In this document: one piece after another, positions 7,567 through 17,525 of the stretch
Layout: the number at the start of each line of letters is the position of its first letter
Position numbering within the stretch: the stretch's first letter is position 1
Assembly: GCA_027490195.1 (NCBI GenBank)
Contig: JAIXYN010000085.1
Location: forward strand, 310,001-374,000
DNA: 64,000 nucleotides
From: Verrucomicrobiaceae bacterium
GTDB taxonomy: Bacteria; Verrucomicrobiota; Verrucomicrobiia; Verrucomicrobiales; Verrucomicrobiaceae
Reading direction: 5' to 3'
Made by a program: the position numbers and the translations under genes
Notes under the pieces: generated by a model
The model's input: the letters and a program-made list of their open reading frames with translations, nothing else
Told to the model about the DNA's origin: nothing
Databases searched by the model: none

Positions 7567-8214
7567 ATGAAATTTTCCGTGCTTCTTCGAGTCCTTGCCA
7601 TCGCGCTGCCCGCTCTGCTGGCTAGTTGCGCCAAGCCCGCCTATCGGGAGCGCGGTTATGCCTCCTACATCGCGGACCAGTATGCGGGGCGTTACACCAC
7701 TTCGGGGGCCATTTATCAGCCACTGGGCTGGACCGCCGCGCACAACACCCTGCCCTTCGGGACCGTGGTCAAGGTGAAGAACAACAGCAATGGACGCACC
7801 GTGAATGTGACGGTGAACGACCGCTTCCCGTCCTATCCGAACCGCGTCATCAATCTTTCACGTGCCGCAGCTCAGGAAATTCAGATTCCCTATCATCAGC
7901 TCGGCGATGTCACGGTGACTGCCAAAACCATTGCGGGCGGTGCTGCACCAGCGGCAAACTACGGTGCCCCTCCAGCCAGCTACGCGGCTCAACCGTCAGC
8001 CAATTATTACACGCAGTCTCCGACCATGCACAGCACGGCGCCACCCACGACTTACAAGGCGCCCCAAACGTATCACGCTCCTCCAGCAACCAGCAGCTAC
8101 CGTAAGCCCAGCAATCTGCCGCCTGCTGGGTATGGCACTTCTGCGCCCCCCCCAGGGTATGGTACCACGGCAATGCCTCCAGGCATTCCGCCGCCACCAC
8201 CGGGCTATCGCTGA
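7567..8214 (+). CDS. rlpA: RlpA-like septal ring lipoprotein (double-psi beta-barrel)
   Basis: RlpA-family proteins bind, and in some species cleave, peptidoglycan glycan strands lacking stem peptides. The 215-residue protein has a lipobox ending at Cys21 (ALLASC). Its double-psi barrel (about residues 33-118) carries typical motifs: ASYIADQYAGRYTTSG, GWTAAHNTLPFGT, VKVKNNSNGRTV, VNDRFP and INLSRAAAQEI. The catalytic-type Asp of the NDRFP region is present. After residue 120 there is a low-complexity tail rich in Pro, Tyr and Ala, probably a flexible linker; no SPOR domain is present. It lies 69 bp upstream of the sigma factor gene. Confidence 0.88.
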   Translation: MKFSVLLRVLAIALPALLASCAKPAYRERGYASYIADQYAGRYTTSGAIYQPLGWTAAHNTLPFGTVVKVKNNSNGRTVNVTVNDRFPSYPNRVINLSRAAAQEIQIPYHQLGDVTVTAKTIAGGAAPAANYGAPPASYAAQPSANYYTQSPTMHSTAPPTTYKAPQTYHAPPATSSYRKPSNLPPAGYGTSAPPPGYGTTAMPPGIPPPPPGYR

Positions 8215-8282
8215 AGAGCGGCTGCAAAAGCAGAAACATTTTTCTGCCACACTTTGGAATCGAGCGTCCATATCAGTGGTGT

Positions 8283-8858
8283 ATGGATTCCCTCACGCCG
8301 CCCCAACCCCCACAGGACGCCGCACTCGCCAGACAGGTGGAAGCCGGTGACGACGCCGCGTTTCGTCTGCTGATGCAGCGGCATTTGCAGCCGCTGCGCG
8401 GCTATCTGGCGCTGCGGGCACCGGTGCCTGATTTGATCGATGAAGTGGCGCATGACGCCTTTGTGTTTGCCTATCAAAACATGAGAGATTTCACGGAGGG
8501 CTCCATGCAGCCGTGGCTGAGAACCATCGCCTACAATCATCTGCGTGACCGGCTGAAGGCGTATGCGCGAGATTTCACCAAGCACGAGCGCTACTCCGAG
8601 CAGGTGCGCTGGGAGATGGCGCTGGAGGCTTCTGACAAGCCCGTGAGTGATGAATCAGATCATCTCGCGACCTGCCTTGAAAAGCTGCGCCACCACCAGC
8701 GCACCATCATCGATCTGCGTTACGAGAAGCAGCTCAGCTGCGAAGAAATCGCGCAGCGCACCGGACGCAGCACTCTCGCGGTGCGCACGCTGCTGATGCG
8801 TGTGCGCCAGCAACTGCGCAAGTGCATTGAACTTCACCTGGAACAAAAAACAGCATGA
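8283..8858 (+). CDS. ECF-type RNA polymerase sigma factor
   Basis: The 191-residue protein has the two-domain layout of extracytoplasmic-function sigma factors. Region 2 spans about residues 17-90 (AFRLLMQRHLQPL, then VAHDAFVFAYQNMRDF and QPWLRTIAYNHLRDRL). Region 4 spans about 125-180 (LRHHQRTIIDLRYEKQ, CEEIAQRTGRS, VRTLLMRVRQQLRKCI). It would direct RNA polymerase to a specific promoter set. Its stop codon overlaps the start of the next gene in an ATGA (8855-8858), so the two are translationally coupled. That next gene begins with an anti-sigma-like region, so sigma and its regulator are probably made together. Confidence 0.93.
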   Translation: MDSLTPPQPPQDAALARQVEAGDDAAFRLLMQRHLQPLRGYLALRAPVPDLIDEVAHDAFVFAYQNMRDFTEGSMQPWLRTIAYNHLRDRLKAYARDFTKHERYSEQVRWEMALEASDKPVSDESDHLATCLEKLRHHQRTIIDLRYEKQLSCEEIAQRTGRSTLAVRTLLMRVRQQLRKCIELHLEQKTA

Positions 8859-11728
8859 ACTCTGACGATGTGATCGACAAGGCTTTGGAGGGAGTGCTCT
8901 CCGATCATGAATGGCAGGTTTTGATGAGCGACCCCACCACGCTCAAGGAACTGGAAGAGCAGCTGAGCATGGATGCGCTGCTTCGCGTGGCTCTGGAAAA
9001 AAATGACACTCCCGCTGCCCTGGCGGACGCCATTGAAGCCAGCGTCCATGTGTCATCACTTGATGACCTCATGTCCAGCATCGAAGCGGCAACGATTCGC
9101 CGTCGCCAGCGGCGCTGGTTGACCAGTCTGCCCCGCTGGACCACAGCGGCGGCGGCGATGCTGATTGGTTTTATCGGCGGCAATCTCGCATGGCCGGATT
9201 TGTTTCAGCGGCTGGACCTTGGTCCAGTCGTGGCTCAGCGCACAGGCAAACACGTCATCCTGAACGGACGCATTGTCGCGGACTCGCCTGTACCTCGTGA
9301 AGTTGTGATTCCTGAACCGCTTCTGATTCAACCATCAGCAGTTGCTGCTGCACCTGCACCTGCCGCTCCTATTCCGCAGACTCCAGAAGTGATGGTCGTG
9401 GAGAAAAAAACGGAACCTGCTCCTCCGCCACCTCCTGTGACGCCACCCGCAACCACGATGGTGAACGTAGCGCCAAAGGTGCCAGCAAAAATGGAGACAG
9501 GCGAGATTCCTCCGATGAATCTCGCTTCGAAACCCAAGCTCGACATGGCCATGGAGACTCCCGACGTTTCCGCCAAGATTGATTTTGAGCATCAGGTTCT
9601 GCCCATTTTGGAGCGCTCCTGCTTTGAATGCCACAGTGGCAAACTGAAGAAGCCTAAAGGAGGCATCCGCCTAGATGATCTGGAAGCGATTCGTGAAAAG
9701 AGCCAGACGGACAATCTCATCCTGCCGCACAAGGCCTCCAAGAGTGCGCTGGTGAAATCCATCTCTCACAAGCCCGGAAACGATGACCTCATGCCGCCGC
9801 CCAACGATGGCAAGCCGCTGAGCGCCGAGGAAATTGCGCTCATTCGGCGCTGGGTGGAAGAAGGTGCCAGCTTCGGCACGTGGACTTCCATGCAGGCGAA
9901 AGAAGTCAAGATCTCGACGCTGAACGAGGCCGTCGATGTCACTCAACTCCAGGCCGTGGCTGCCCGCATTGATCAGCTCATCGAACAAGACCTGAGCAGG
10001 CATGCGGAAGAGCCTCGTCCCATGGCCAGTGAATTCACCTGGCTACGCCGCGTGTATCTGGACCTTGTTGGCCGCATCCCCACCAGCGAGGAGTCCCAAC
10101 GTTTTATCGCCAAAAAGGAAAGCGACAAACGCGGACGCCTGATCAACGAACTGCTGGCCTCCAACGGACACGTCAGCCACATGTTCAACTACTGGTGCGA
10201 TCTGCTGCGCGCCAAAGACGATCTGGCCGAAGGTGTGCAGGGAGATTTTTATCTCGCCTGGATCAAACAGAGCGTGCGTGAAAACAAACCCTTCGACGAA
10301 TGGACGCGTGAACTGCTGAGCCCCGAAGGCTATGGCTGGCGCGCACCTGCTGCGGGCTATTACCTGCGTGACGGTGAAAACCGCGCCGCGAACATCGAGA
10401 GCACGGCCACGCTCTTTCTTGGCACGCAGATTTCATGTGCGCAGTGCCATGATCATCCTTACAGCCGCTGGACGCGGAAAGATTACCATCAGTTCCTTGC
10501 CTGGACCTCCGGCATCACGACTGCTTCCAAGGAAGACGGGGTCGGAGAAGTGGGCGGCAAAGCGATCCGCGAAGCGGCAGAGCGCTATGACCGCATGGCG
10601 ATGGACAAGCTGGACTACGAACGGCGGGAGAAAAACCAGCGCATCAGGGATGCCTTGCTGGCGCTCCAGCGCGCAGCAGGCGGCGCAGGTGTGGTCAACG
10701 GTGAGGGCAAGCAGGCCAAGCTGCCGGACGATTACCAATACACGGATGGGAAGCCCGGTGAGCTGATTTCTGCGGCCGTGCTTTACGGAGACTCTCCACC
10801 GGCAGGCGCACGCCCTGCTGAAACTCTTGCTGCGTGGCTCACCGCTCCAAGCAATACGCGCTTCGCACTCACTCTTGGAAACCGCCTGTGGGCCAAATTG
10901 TTTGGTCTGCCGTTCGCAGGCAAAGTGGATCAGGTGCGCGAAGTCGCCGACTGCGCCAATCCTGATCTGGCCCAGTATCTCGTTAACGTGGTGCGTGATG
11001 CCAAGTACGATGTGAGGAAGATCCTGCACATCTTCACCCTGACCCGCGCCTATCAGCGGGAAGCTGGGCTACCTCCGCAGGATTCCACCGTGGTGTACCG
11101 CTTCCCTGGTCCGGTGGTGCGTCGTTTGACTGCTGAGCAGGTGTGGGATTCCATGATGGCGCTGGCTGTGAAGGATCTTGATTTGAAACTGAATTTTGAT
11201 CCGCCAGGTGTCGATGAGCTTGAAGCCGCCATCGCTGCGAAAAAGGCCAGCGAGGTCACTGCCATGGCACGCAAAATCGTGAGCAAGGAAGAACGCGCCA
11301 TGCAGGCGGAGGAACGCCGCGCAAGGCTGCGCAAGGACATGGCCCGGGAGTTTGCCGGAGGTGGCCTGGAGCGCGCTTCGGAACTGCCGCAGCCAACGCC
11401 TGACGGTCATTTCCTGCGCATGTTCGGACAAGGCAACCGTGACTTCATTGGTGATGCGTGGAGTTCGTCCACGGTGCCACAGGCGCTGCTCATGCTGAAC
11501 AGCGATTTCTTTGACCATGTCGCGCGTTCCGGCAGCCCATTGTCCGATAGTCTGCGCGGCTTCAACAATGTCCGCGAAGTCGCACGCGGTGCCTTCTTGG
11601 CCGTGCTGACACGTGAGCCGACGCAGGCCGAGCTGGATGCGTGCAAGGAAGCCCTGGGTGACACACGCAACGCCAAGGCGCTTGCCCGCACGCTGCTATC
11701 CACTGCCGAATTCATGTTTCAAAAATAA
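8855..11728 (+). CDS. Anti-sigma-like / cytochrome c / DUF1549-DUF1553 fusion protein
   Basis: The 957-residue protein has an unusual domain order. Residues 1-92 are acidic and helical, as in cytoplasmic anti-sigma regions, and are followed by basic residues and one membrane segment (about 95-113). Residues 145-240 are a Pro/Ala-rich linker. Residues 244-340 form a planctomycete-type cytochrome c domain with heme motif CFECH (256-260) and the KGGIRLDD and MPPP motifs. DUF1549 follows (about 370-560; FTWLRRVYLDLVGRIP) with a second CxxCH, CAQCH (528-532), and DUF1553 fills about 650-950. The DUF1549/1553 function is unknown; they pair with DUF1501 proteins. Context suggests a membrane sensor with a periplasmic heme-binding part that controls the coupled sigma factor. 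Confidence 0.88.
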   Translation: MNSDDVIDKALEGVLSDHEWQVLMSDPTTLKELEEQLSMDALLRVALEKNDTPAALADAIEASVHVSSLDDLMSSIEAATIRRRQRRWLTSLPRWTTAAAAMLIGFIGGNLAWPDLFQRLDLGPVVAQRTGKHVILNGRIVADSPVPREVVIPEPLLIQPSAVAAAPAPAAPIPQTPEVMVVEKKTEPAPPPPPVTPPATTMVNVAPKVPAKMETGEIPPMNLASKPKLDMAMETPDVSAKIDFEHQVLPILERSCFECHSGKLKKPKGGIRLDDLEAIREKSQTDNLILPHKASKSALVKSISHKPGNDDLMPPPNDGKPLSAEEIALIRRWVEEGASFGTWTSMQAKEVKISTLNEAVDVTQLQAVAARIDQLIEQDLSRHAEEPRPMASEFTWLRRVYLDLVGRIPTSEESQRFIAKKESDKRGRLINELLASNGHVSHMFNYWCDLLRAKDDLAEGVQGDFYLAWIKQSVRENKPFDEWTRELLSPEGYGWRAPAAGYYLRDGENRAANIESTATLFLGTQISCAQCHDHPYSRWTRKDYHQFLAWTSGITTASKEDGVGEVGGKAIREAAERYDRMAMDKLDYERREKNQRIRDALLALQRAAGGAGVVNGEGKQAKLPDDYQYTDGKPGELISAAVLYGDSPPAGARPAETLAAWLTAPSNTRFALTLGNRLWAKLFGLPFAGKVDQVREVADCANPDLAQYLVNVVRDAKYDVRKILHIFTLTRAYQREAGLPPQDSTVVYRFPGPVVRRLTAEQVWDSMMALAVKDLDLKLNFDPPGVDELEAAIAAKKASEVTAMARKIVSKEERAMQAEERRARLRKDMAREFAGGGLERASELPQPTPDGHFLRMFGQGNRDFIGDAWSSSTVPQALLMLNSDFFDHVARSGSPLSDSLRGFNNVREVARGAFLAVLTREPTQAELDACKEALGDTRNAKALARTLLSTAEFMFQK

Positions 11729-11740
11729 ATCCCTCACTTT

Positions 11741-13039
11741 ATGAAGCACTCCTTGAACAAGCTTGATGACGCCTCCCGCCGTGAATTCATCACCCGCATG
11801 GCCCGCACCTGCCTCGGCGTCAGCTTGGTGCCGCCCCTGGGGCTGGCACGGGCTTTGGAATCGAGTAGCACGGCGAAATTTGCCAGCCACGTCATCTACC
11901 TCAACATGCGCGGGGGCATGAGCCACATTGATACCTTCGATACCAAGCCCGATGCACCTGACGGTCATCAAGGCCCGGTGAAAACCATCAAGACCAAGGC
12001 CGATGACCTGCTCATCTCCGGCTACTTTCCCAAACTGGCGAAACATGGCAAAAAAATCGCGGTGATCCGCTCCTTGCACCACACGCAAGGTGCGCATGAA
12101 CAGGGCACGTACAAAGTGCTCACGGGCTACGAGATCTCCGCCACCATGCGCCATCCAGCGCTCGGGTCTTGGGTAGCACGGCAGGTCACGCAGGGACATT
12201 CCACCTTGCCGCCTTACATCCGCCTTGCCGGTCTCGCGGGGCATCCCGGCAGCGGGTTCATGGATGCACGGTATGCGCCTGTCCCGGTGCTGGATCCACG
12301 CAAGGGCCTGGAGCACACCTTGCTGCAGAACGGAGACTCCATGACCAATCTGCGCAAACGCAGCGGTCTCGCCGAAAAACTCAACCGCGACTTCCTTGCA
12401 CAGTACCCGGTGGCTGACGTCAAAGCGCATGTCGATGTCTATGCCGATGCCCTCAAACTTATGACCAGCAAGGACCTCGATGCCTTCGACATCACGCAGG
12501 AAAAAAGCAAGCTGGCGGAAGACTACGGCAATGATGAATTTGGCCAGGGCCTGCTGCTGGCGCGCAGGCTGGTCGAGAGCGGCACCAAGTTTGTGGAGAT
12601 CGATCTCGGTGGCTGGGACACGCATTCGGACAACTTTGCCCAGGTGGAATACCTCGCCAGCCTTGTGGACAATGCGGTGGGCACACTGCTTGAGGATCTG
12701 GAGACACGCGGCTTGCTGGACAGCACGCTGGTGGTGCTCACCACCGAGTTTGGCCGCGGCCCCAAAATCGACGGGACGGGACGCGGGCACCACCCCATCG
12801 CGTTTTCATCATTCATCGCAGGCGGGGGCGTCAAAGGCGGTCAGGCATATGGCAAGACCGATGAGACAGGGACCCATGTGATTGAGAATCCCGTCACCGT
12901 GCTCGACTTTCACGCCACCATCGGTGCGCTGCTGGGCGTGCCGCAACAGGAAACCATCTCCGCCGGCAGCAGCGGAAGTTTCAGCATCTATGGCGGCACC
13001 GGAGCCAAGCGCGGCGTGCCGATTGCGGAGCTGATCTGA
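11741..13039 (+). CDS. DUF1501 protein with Tat-like signal
   Basis: The 432-residue protein begins with a Tat-like stretch (SRREFITRMARTCLGVSLVPP). The rest matches DUF1501, a group related in fold to sulfatases and alkaline phosphatases: VIYLNMRGGMSHIDTFD, DLGGWDTHSDN, VVLTTEFGRGPKIDGTGRGHH and FIAGGGVKGGQAYG. The Asp and His residues in these motifs are the usual metal-ligand candidates. DUF1501 genes almost always follow a DUF1549/DUF1553 gene, as here (12-bp gap), and the pair is thought to act on an exported substrate, possibly in polymer degradation; the reaction is not known. The stop codon abuts the convergent RND gene with no spacing. Confidence 0.92.
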   Translation: MKHSLNKLDDASRREFITRMARTCLGVSLVPPLGLARALESSSTAKFASHVIYLNMRGGMSHIDTFDTKPDAPDGHQGPVKTIKTKADDLLISGYFPKLAKHGKKIAVIRSLHHTQGAHEQGTYKVLTGYEISATMRHPALGSWVARQVTQGHSTLPPYIRLAGLAGHPGSGFMDARYAPVPVLDPRKGLEHTLLQNGDSMTNLRKRSGLAEKLNRDFLAQYPVADVKAHVDVYADALKLMTSKDLDAFDITQEKSKLAEDYGNDEFGQGLLLARRLVESGTKFVEIDLGGWDTHSDNFAQVEYLASLVDNAVGTLLEDLETRGLLDSTLVVLTTEFGRGPKIDGTGRGHHPIAFSSFIAGGGVKGGQAYGKTDETGTHVIENPVTVLDFHATIGALLGVPQQETISAGSSGSFSIYGGTGAKRGVPIAELI

Positions 13040-16000
13040 TCAATCTTTTTTAGGCTGACGCTCGATCCAATCATACAACATTGGCAGAAGCAGCAGCGTG
13101 AGCAATGTGGAGCTGATGATGCCGCCGATGACGACGGTGGCAAGGGGGCGCTGCACCTCGGCCCCCGCCCCATGGGCGAGGGCCATGGGCACGAATCCAA
13201 GTGCGGCCACGAGCGCGGTCATCATGACGGGACGCAATCGTGTGGAGACGCCTGTGAGCACGGCATCACGGACGCTCATGCCTTCCTCGCGTAGTTCATT
13301 GAAGTAGTTGACCAGCACGAGTCCATTGAGCACGGCCACGCCGCTTAAGGCGATGAAACCGACGGCGGCGGTGATGCTGAAGGGCATGCCACGCAGTTCC
13401 AGGGCAATGATGCCACCGGTCAACGCGAGCGGAATGCCCGTGGCGACCAGCAAGGTCTGACGGATGCTGCCGAAAGCAAAGAAGATGAGCATCAGGATCA
13501 GCGCCAAGGCGGTAGGCACCACGATGATCAAGCGGGCACGGGCTTCCTGAAGATTTTCAAAGGTGCCGCCAAATTCGAAGCTGTAGCCCTCGGGGAAGGT
13601 TACTTCTTTTTTGATGCGTGCGCTAGCTTCGTTGACGAAGCCTTCCATGTCGCGGTCCTTCACGCCGACGAGCAACGCGGCACGTCGCTGCGTGCGGCTG
13701 TGGCGGATGGGTTCGACGGTTTTCTCGGTATGAATGTCCACCACATCGCCAAGTGAAAGCATGCCGAAGTCGCCGACACGCAATGGCAGGCTCTTCATGA
13801 TCTCCTCCTTGGCACGATCCTCCTCCGGCAGGCGCACGACGATGTCACGCTTGCGATTGCCTTCGACGACCTGGCCGGACACTTCCCCGCCGAGACCGGC
13901 AGAGACGGCATGATTGAGCTCGGCAAGGGGGATGTTATACTTGGTCAGAATCTCTCGCTTCACCTGCATCACAACGGTGCTGGTACGGCCATCTGTTTCA
14001 AGTTCGGCGGATCCCCCCGGAGTGTTGTTGATGATGTCCCGACTCTGGCTAGCAAGCTTTTCGAGCATATCAAACTCGATGCCATAGATACGTAGGGTGA
14101 GCTCGGCCTTGGAACCTTCTGTCATTTCATTGAAGCGTGTCTCGATCGGCTGGCCGAATTCTATGCTCTGGTCATCGTGCTCGCTAAGCGCCTCCTTCTC
14201 GATGGCGGCGCAAAGCTCGGCCTTGTTGGTCGGCAGTCCGGGACCTTTTGGCCACTCGGAGACGGGCATGTAGAAGACGTAGAAATCCGTTTCATTGGGC
14301 GGCATTGGGTCAGTGGCGACTTCACTGGTGCCGCTGCGGGTGAAAAAGCTGGTGACCTGTGGAAACTTTTCACGCACCATCTGGCCGAGCACGAGGTCCT
14401 GATGCAGCGACTCTTTGAGGCTCATGCCGACCTTGCGATAGATCATCCCGGCGATGGAGCCTTCGTCCAGCTTGGGCACGAACTCGGCCCCCAGTGTGCT
14501 GAAGCGCCAGCCGCAGAAAGCAAAGAAGGCGACGGCCAAAAGAACCACCGCCCAGCGCATTTTGATGGCGGCACGCAGCATGGGCTGGAACACGCGATTG
14601 AGACCCGAGATGATCCAGTTGTCCTTTTCGGCGACGTTGCCGCCGAGGAAGAACGAGCACATCGCGGGCATGAGCGTCAGCGCCAGCAGAAGGGCCCCGG
14701 CGAGTGCAAAAATCACCGTCACCGCCATGGGGCGAAACATTTTACCTTCGATGCCTGTGAGGGTCAGAATCGGCAAGTAAACGATGGTGATGATGAGCAC
14801 CCCGAAAAACATCGGGCTCGCCATCTGCTTACTGCCAGCGAGCACTTCGCGTGAACGCTCTTCATTGGTGAGAATGCGTCCGAGGTGATGCTGCTTGATC
14901 CCGATTCTGCGGATGATGTTTTCGACCATGACCACGGCGCCGTCGATGATCAGACCGAAATCGACCGCGCCCAGACTCATCAGATTACCAGACCACCCAC
15001 CCTGCACCATGCCACAAATGGCGAACAGGAACGAAAGCGGAATGGCCAGCGCGACGATCAAAGCCGCACGCCAGTTCCCGAGAAGGATGAGCAGAACGAC
15101 GATGACGAGCACGGCACCTTCGAGGAGATTTTTTTGCACCGTGCCAACGGTGGCCTCGACGAGATCGGAACGTTCGTACACGACAGTCACATCCATGCCA
15201 GCGGGCAGCTTCTCCCGCAGTTCCTCCAGCCGTGGTGCCACGCGATGGCAGACGACGCGTGCGTTCTGCCCCATGAGCATCATCACGGTTCCGAGCACGA
15301 CCTCTTCACCGTCCATGGTGGCGGCACCGCCACGGAAGCCCGCGCCCCACTGTACTTTGGCCACGTCCTTCACCCGCAGCGGCTCGATCGCGGCCCCGAA
15401 TTTGATCGGCAACTGGGCGATTTCTTCCGCCGTGCTGACACGGCCCACACTGCGAATGGTGAGTTGCTCGTCCCCACGATTGATGACGCCACCACCGGCG
15501 TTTTCGACATTGCCGCGGATGATGGCGGCGAGTTCGCCCACGGTCATGTTCGCTGCCTTTAGTTTGTCGAGCATGGGCTCCACAGTGACCTGACGCTGAT
15601 GGCCGCCGTTGCTGTTGATTTCCGCCACCCCCTGCACCACGCGCAGGTGAGGTTTCACGATGTATTCGTGTGTCTCCCACAGACGCATGAGGCCTTCACG
15701 TTCATCGGCAGGCTTCTCCTTGGCCCCCTTCTTCCAATGGAGGGTGTAGTAGAATATTTCACCGAGTCCCGTGCTGATGGGGGCCAGGCTGAGCGAGCTG
15801 CCCGGCGGCAGATCGTTCATCAGGGATGTGAGACGTTCGGTGACGAGCTGGCGCGCACGAAAAATGTCCGCGTCGTCTTCAAACTGGATCGTGACCTGGC
15901 TGAGGCCAAACTTTGTCAGCGAGCGGGATTCGAGCACGCCGGGCATCCCGGAGAGTGCCATTTCGATGGGGCGGGTGACGGCGCGCTCGGACTCCTCAGG

Positions 16001-16171
16001 AGCCAGGGCTGGTACGGCCACGTTCACCTGCACCTGCGGGCCGGTGAGATCCGGCACTGCATCAATGGGCAGATGGAGAAGTGAATACAAGCCCGCACCA
16101 AGCAGGCCGAAAGCCCCCAGCAGCACGAGGGCACGCTGACGGACAGAGAATTCGAGAATGAAATTGAGCAT
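13040..16171 (-). CDS. HME-type RND metal efflux pump, inner-membrane subunit (CzcA/CnrA-like)
   Basis: This is a full-length (1043-residue) heavy-metal RND transporter that uses proton flow to expel divalent metals through a TolC-type channel. It begins MLNFILEFSVRQRALVLLGA with the expected first helix, then the porter motif LPIDAVPDLTGPQVQV. TM4 carries DFGLIIDGAVVMVEN, the Asp-Asp-Glu proton-relay motif of the Zn/Co/Ni (CzcA, CnrA, NccA) branch rather than the Cu/Ag CusA form. It lies 36 bp downstream of a TolC-type gene and has no adaptor gene of its own. It may share the adaptor at 21337-22512. The specificity is inferred from the TM4 motif only. Confidence 0.92.
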   Translation of the reverse strand: MLNFILEFSVRQRALVLLGAFGLLGAGLYSLLHLPIDAVPDLTGPQVQVNVAVPALAPEESERAVTRPIEMALSGMPGVLESRSLTKFGLSQVTIQFEDDADIFRARQLVTERLTSLMNDLPPGSSLSLAPISTGLGEIFYYTLHWKKGAKEKPADEREGLMRLWETHEYIVKPHLRVVQGVAEINSNGGHQRQVTVEPMLDKLKAANMTVGELAAIIRGNVENAGGGVINRGDEQLTIRSVGRVSTAEEIAQLPIKFGAAIEPLRVKDVAKVQWGAGFRGGAATMDGEEVVLGTVMMLMGQNARVVCHRVAPRLEELREKLPAGMDVTVVYERSDLVEATVGTVQKNLLEGAVLVIVVLLILLGNWRAALIVALAIPLSFLFAICGMVQGGWSGNLMSLGAVDFGLIIDGAVVMVENIIRRIGIKQHHLGRILTNEERSREVLAGSKQMASPMFFGVLIITIVYLPILTLTGIEGKMFRPMAVTVIFALAGALLLALTLMPAMCSFFLGGNVAEKDNWIISGLNRVFQPMLRAAIKMRWAVVLLAVAFFAFCGWRFSTLGAEFVPKLDEGSIAGMIYRKVGMSLKESLHQDLVLGQMVREKFPQVTSFFTRSGTSEVATDPMPPNETDFYVFYMPVSEWPKGPGLPTNKAELCAAIEKEALSEHDDQSIEFGQPIETRFNEMTEGSKAELTLRIYGIEFDMLEKLASQSRDIINNTPGGSAELETDGRTSTVVMQVKREILTKYNIPLAELNHAVSAGLGGEVSGQVVEGNRKRDIVVRLPEEDRAKEEIMKSLPLRVGDFGMLSLGDVVDIHTEKTVEPIRHSRTQRRAALLVGVKDRDMEGFVNEASARIKKEVTFPEGYSFEFGGTFENLQEARARLIIVVPTALALILMLIFFAFGSIRQTLLVATGIPLALTGGIIALELRGMPFSITAAVGFIALSGVAVLNGLVLVNYFNELREEGMSVRDAVLTGVSTRLRPVMMTALVAALGFVPMALAHGAGAEVQRPLATVVIGGIISSTLLTLLLLPMLYDWIERQPKKD

Positions 16172-16207
16172 GGCCGCAAAAGATGGGGTGCAAAGATGCG
16201 ACGAGGC

Positions 16208-17458
16208 TTACTTCGCCAGAGGGCTACCCGTGAGCTGCTCAAGCTGCAGGCGTGATTCCACGGCTCCCAACTGGGAGGTGAGCACCGCTTTGACAGAGGC
16301 AATGTACTGACGTTGGAGCTCTGTGTATGTGGCCAGTGGCAGCGCACCCAGACGATAATGCTCATCGGCTTCTTCAGCTGCCTTGCGGAAGCTTTCCAGC
16401 GTGTCCGCCGGCCATTTGGCCAGTTCCTCGGTGTGGATGCGGTAGTGAGCGGCCTGAGCGGCGACGTCACGCTCCAGCAGGCGCATCTGCGCAGTGAGCA
16501 TGACCTCCGCCTGCACCTCCTTGGCTTTCGCGGCGTCTATGGCCCCTTTGTTGCGATTCCACAATGGCAGTGGGATGGAAACACCGATTCCCACCTGGGT
16601 TTCCCGCGTGAACGTCGTCTGCTTTTGAATGTAAGGCTGCACGGTGATGGAGGGCCAGCGCTCGTTTTTGGCGAGTTCCACATGGTACCCCTGCTGTTCG
16701 ACATCAATGAAGCGGGCGCGCAGCGCGAAGTTTTTTTGACGTGCCTCGGCGAGCAGAAACTCAAGCGGCGGCGGCGGGTTGAGCATGAGATTTTCCATGC
16801 GCAGTTCCAGCGGATGCTCGGCCTTTTCACCCAGCAACTGGTTCAGTTCAAAGCGGGCGGCAGCCAATTCATTGCGTGCTAGAGTGGCCTCCGCGCCGAG
16901 TGTGAGAGCGCTGGCCTGAATGATGCGTGCCTCCAAACGCGGTGCAGCACCGGCGGGGTCACGCTGCAAGAGCACCGCCGCGAGGGACTGGAAACGTTTT
17001 GCGACCTCCTCGGAGGCGCGTGTCTGTTCCTGAGCGGCAAGCAGCTTCCATGAAATGGTCCGCACCCGCCCGGCAAGCGCCGCACGAAACTGCTCAACTC
17101 CGAGCTGAGCCAGTTCAATGTCTTTTTGTGCGATGGCTTTGCGCAAGGAGAGGCGCCCAGGCCAGTCGAAAGTCTGCGTGAGCTGCACCGCCCAAGTGGG
17201 ACCATCGCCCGATGCGCCCGTGGCGAGGTCGCGTATGTGCCAGTTGCCGACCCCGACCATCATGTCAGGATTTTTGATTTCGCCCGCTTTGGTTTTACCC
17301 CCTTGAGCAACATCGATTTGAGCCTCGTAATAGCGAAGCTCCGGGTGTGTGGATAGAGCCTTGAGAACGAGGGAGTTGACTGAGACGGGCTCAATTGCAC
17401 CGCTGGCGGGCAACTGGAGGCAAAGGAACAAAGAGAGGAATAGTGAGGAAAGTTTCAT
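16208..17458 (-). CDS. TolC-family outer-membrane efflux channel (CzcC-like)
   Basis: The 416-residue protein has a cleavable signal peptide (MKLSSLFLSLFLCLQLPASGA) and two outer-membrane efflux repeats rich in helical heptads. The typical segments are LSTHPELRYYEAQIDVAQG, VQLTQTFDWPGR and GVSIPLPLWNRNKGAIDAAKA. It supplies the outer-membrane tunnel for the RND pump encoded 36 bp downstream. It is only about 40% through the cluster and is preceded by a gap of 104 bp with a perfect hairpin, which could separate it transcriptionally from the upstream pump. Confidence 0.9.
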   Translation of the reverse strand: MKLSSLFLSLFLCLQLPASGAIEPVSVNSLVLKALSTHPELRYYEAQIDVAQGGKTKAGEIKNPDMMVGVGNWHIRDLATGASGDGPTWAVQLTQTFDWPGRLSLRKAIAQKDIELAQLGVEQFRAALAGRVRTISWKLLAAQEQTRASEEVAKRFQSLAAVLLQRDPAGAAPRLEARIIQASALTLGAEATLARNELAAARFELNQLLGEKAEHPLELRMENLMLNPPPPLEFLLAEARQKNFALRARFIDVEQQGYHVELAKNERWPSITVQPYIQKQTTFTRETQVGIGVSIPLPLWNRNKGAIDAAKAKEVQAEVMLTAQMRLLERDVAAQAAHYRIHTEELAKWPADTLESFRKAAEEADEHYRLGALPLATYTELQRQYIASVKAVLTSQLGAVESRLQLEQLTGSPLAK

Positions 17459-17525
17459 GCGCGTAAAAAGTGGGAAAAGGATGAGTCATGGGCTAAGCGG
17501 AATCGTCCGCAGTGGTGCCCATTGT

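Noticed and set aside
11696-12793. A 365-codon minus-strand open frame opposite the DUF1501 gene
   Set aside because: No motif, and the plus-strand DUF1501 protein is full length with a Tat-like signal.
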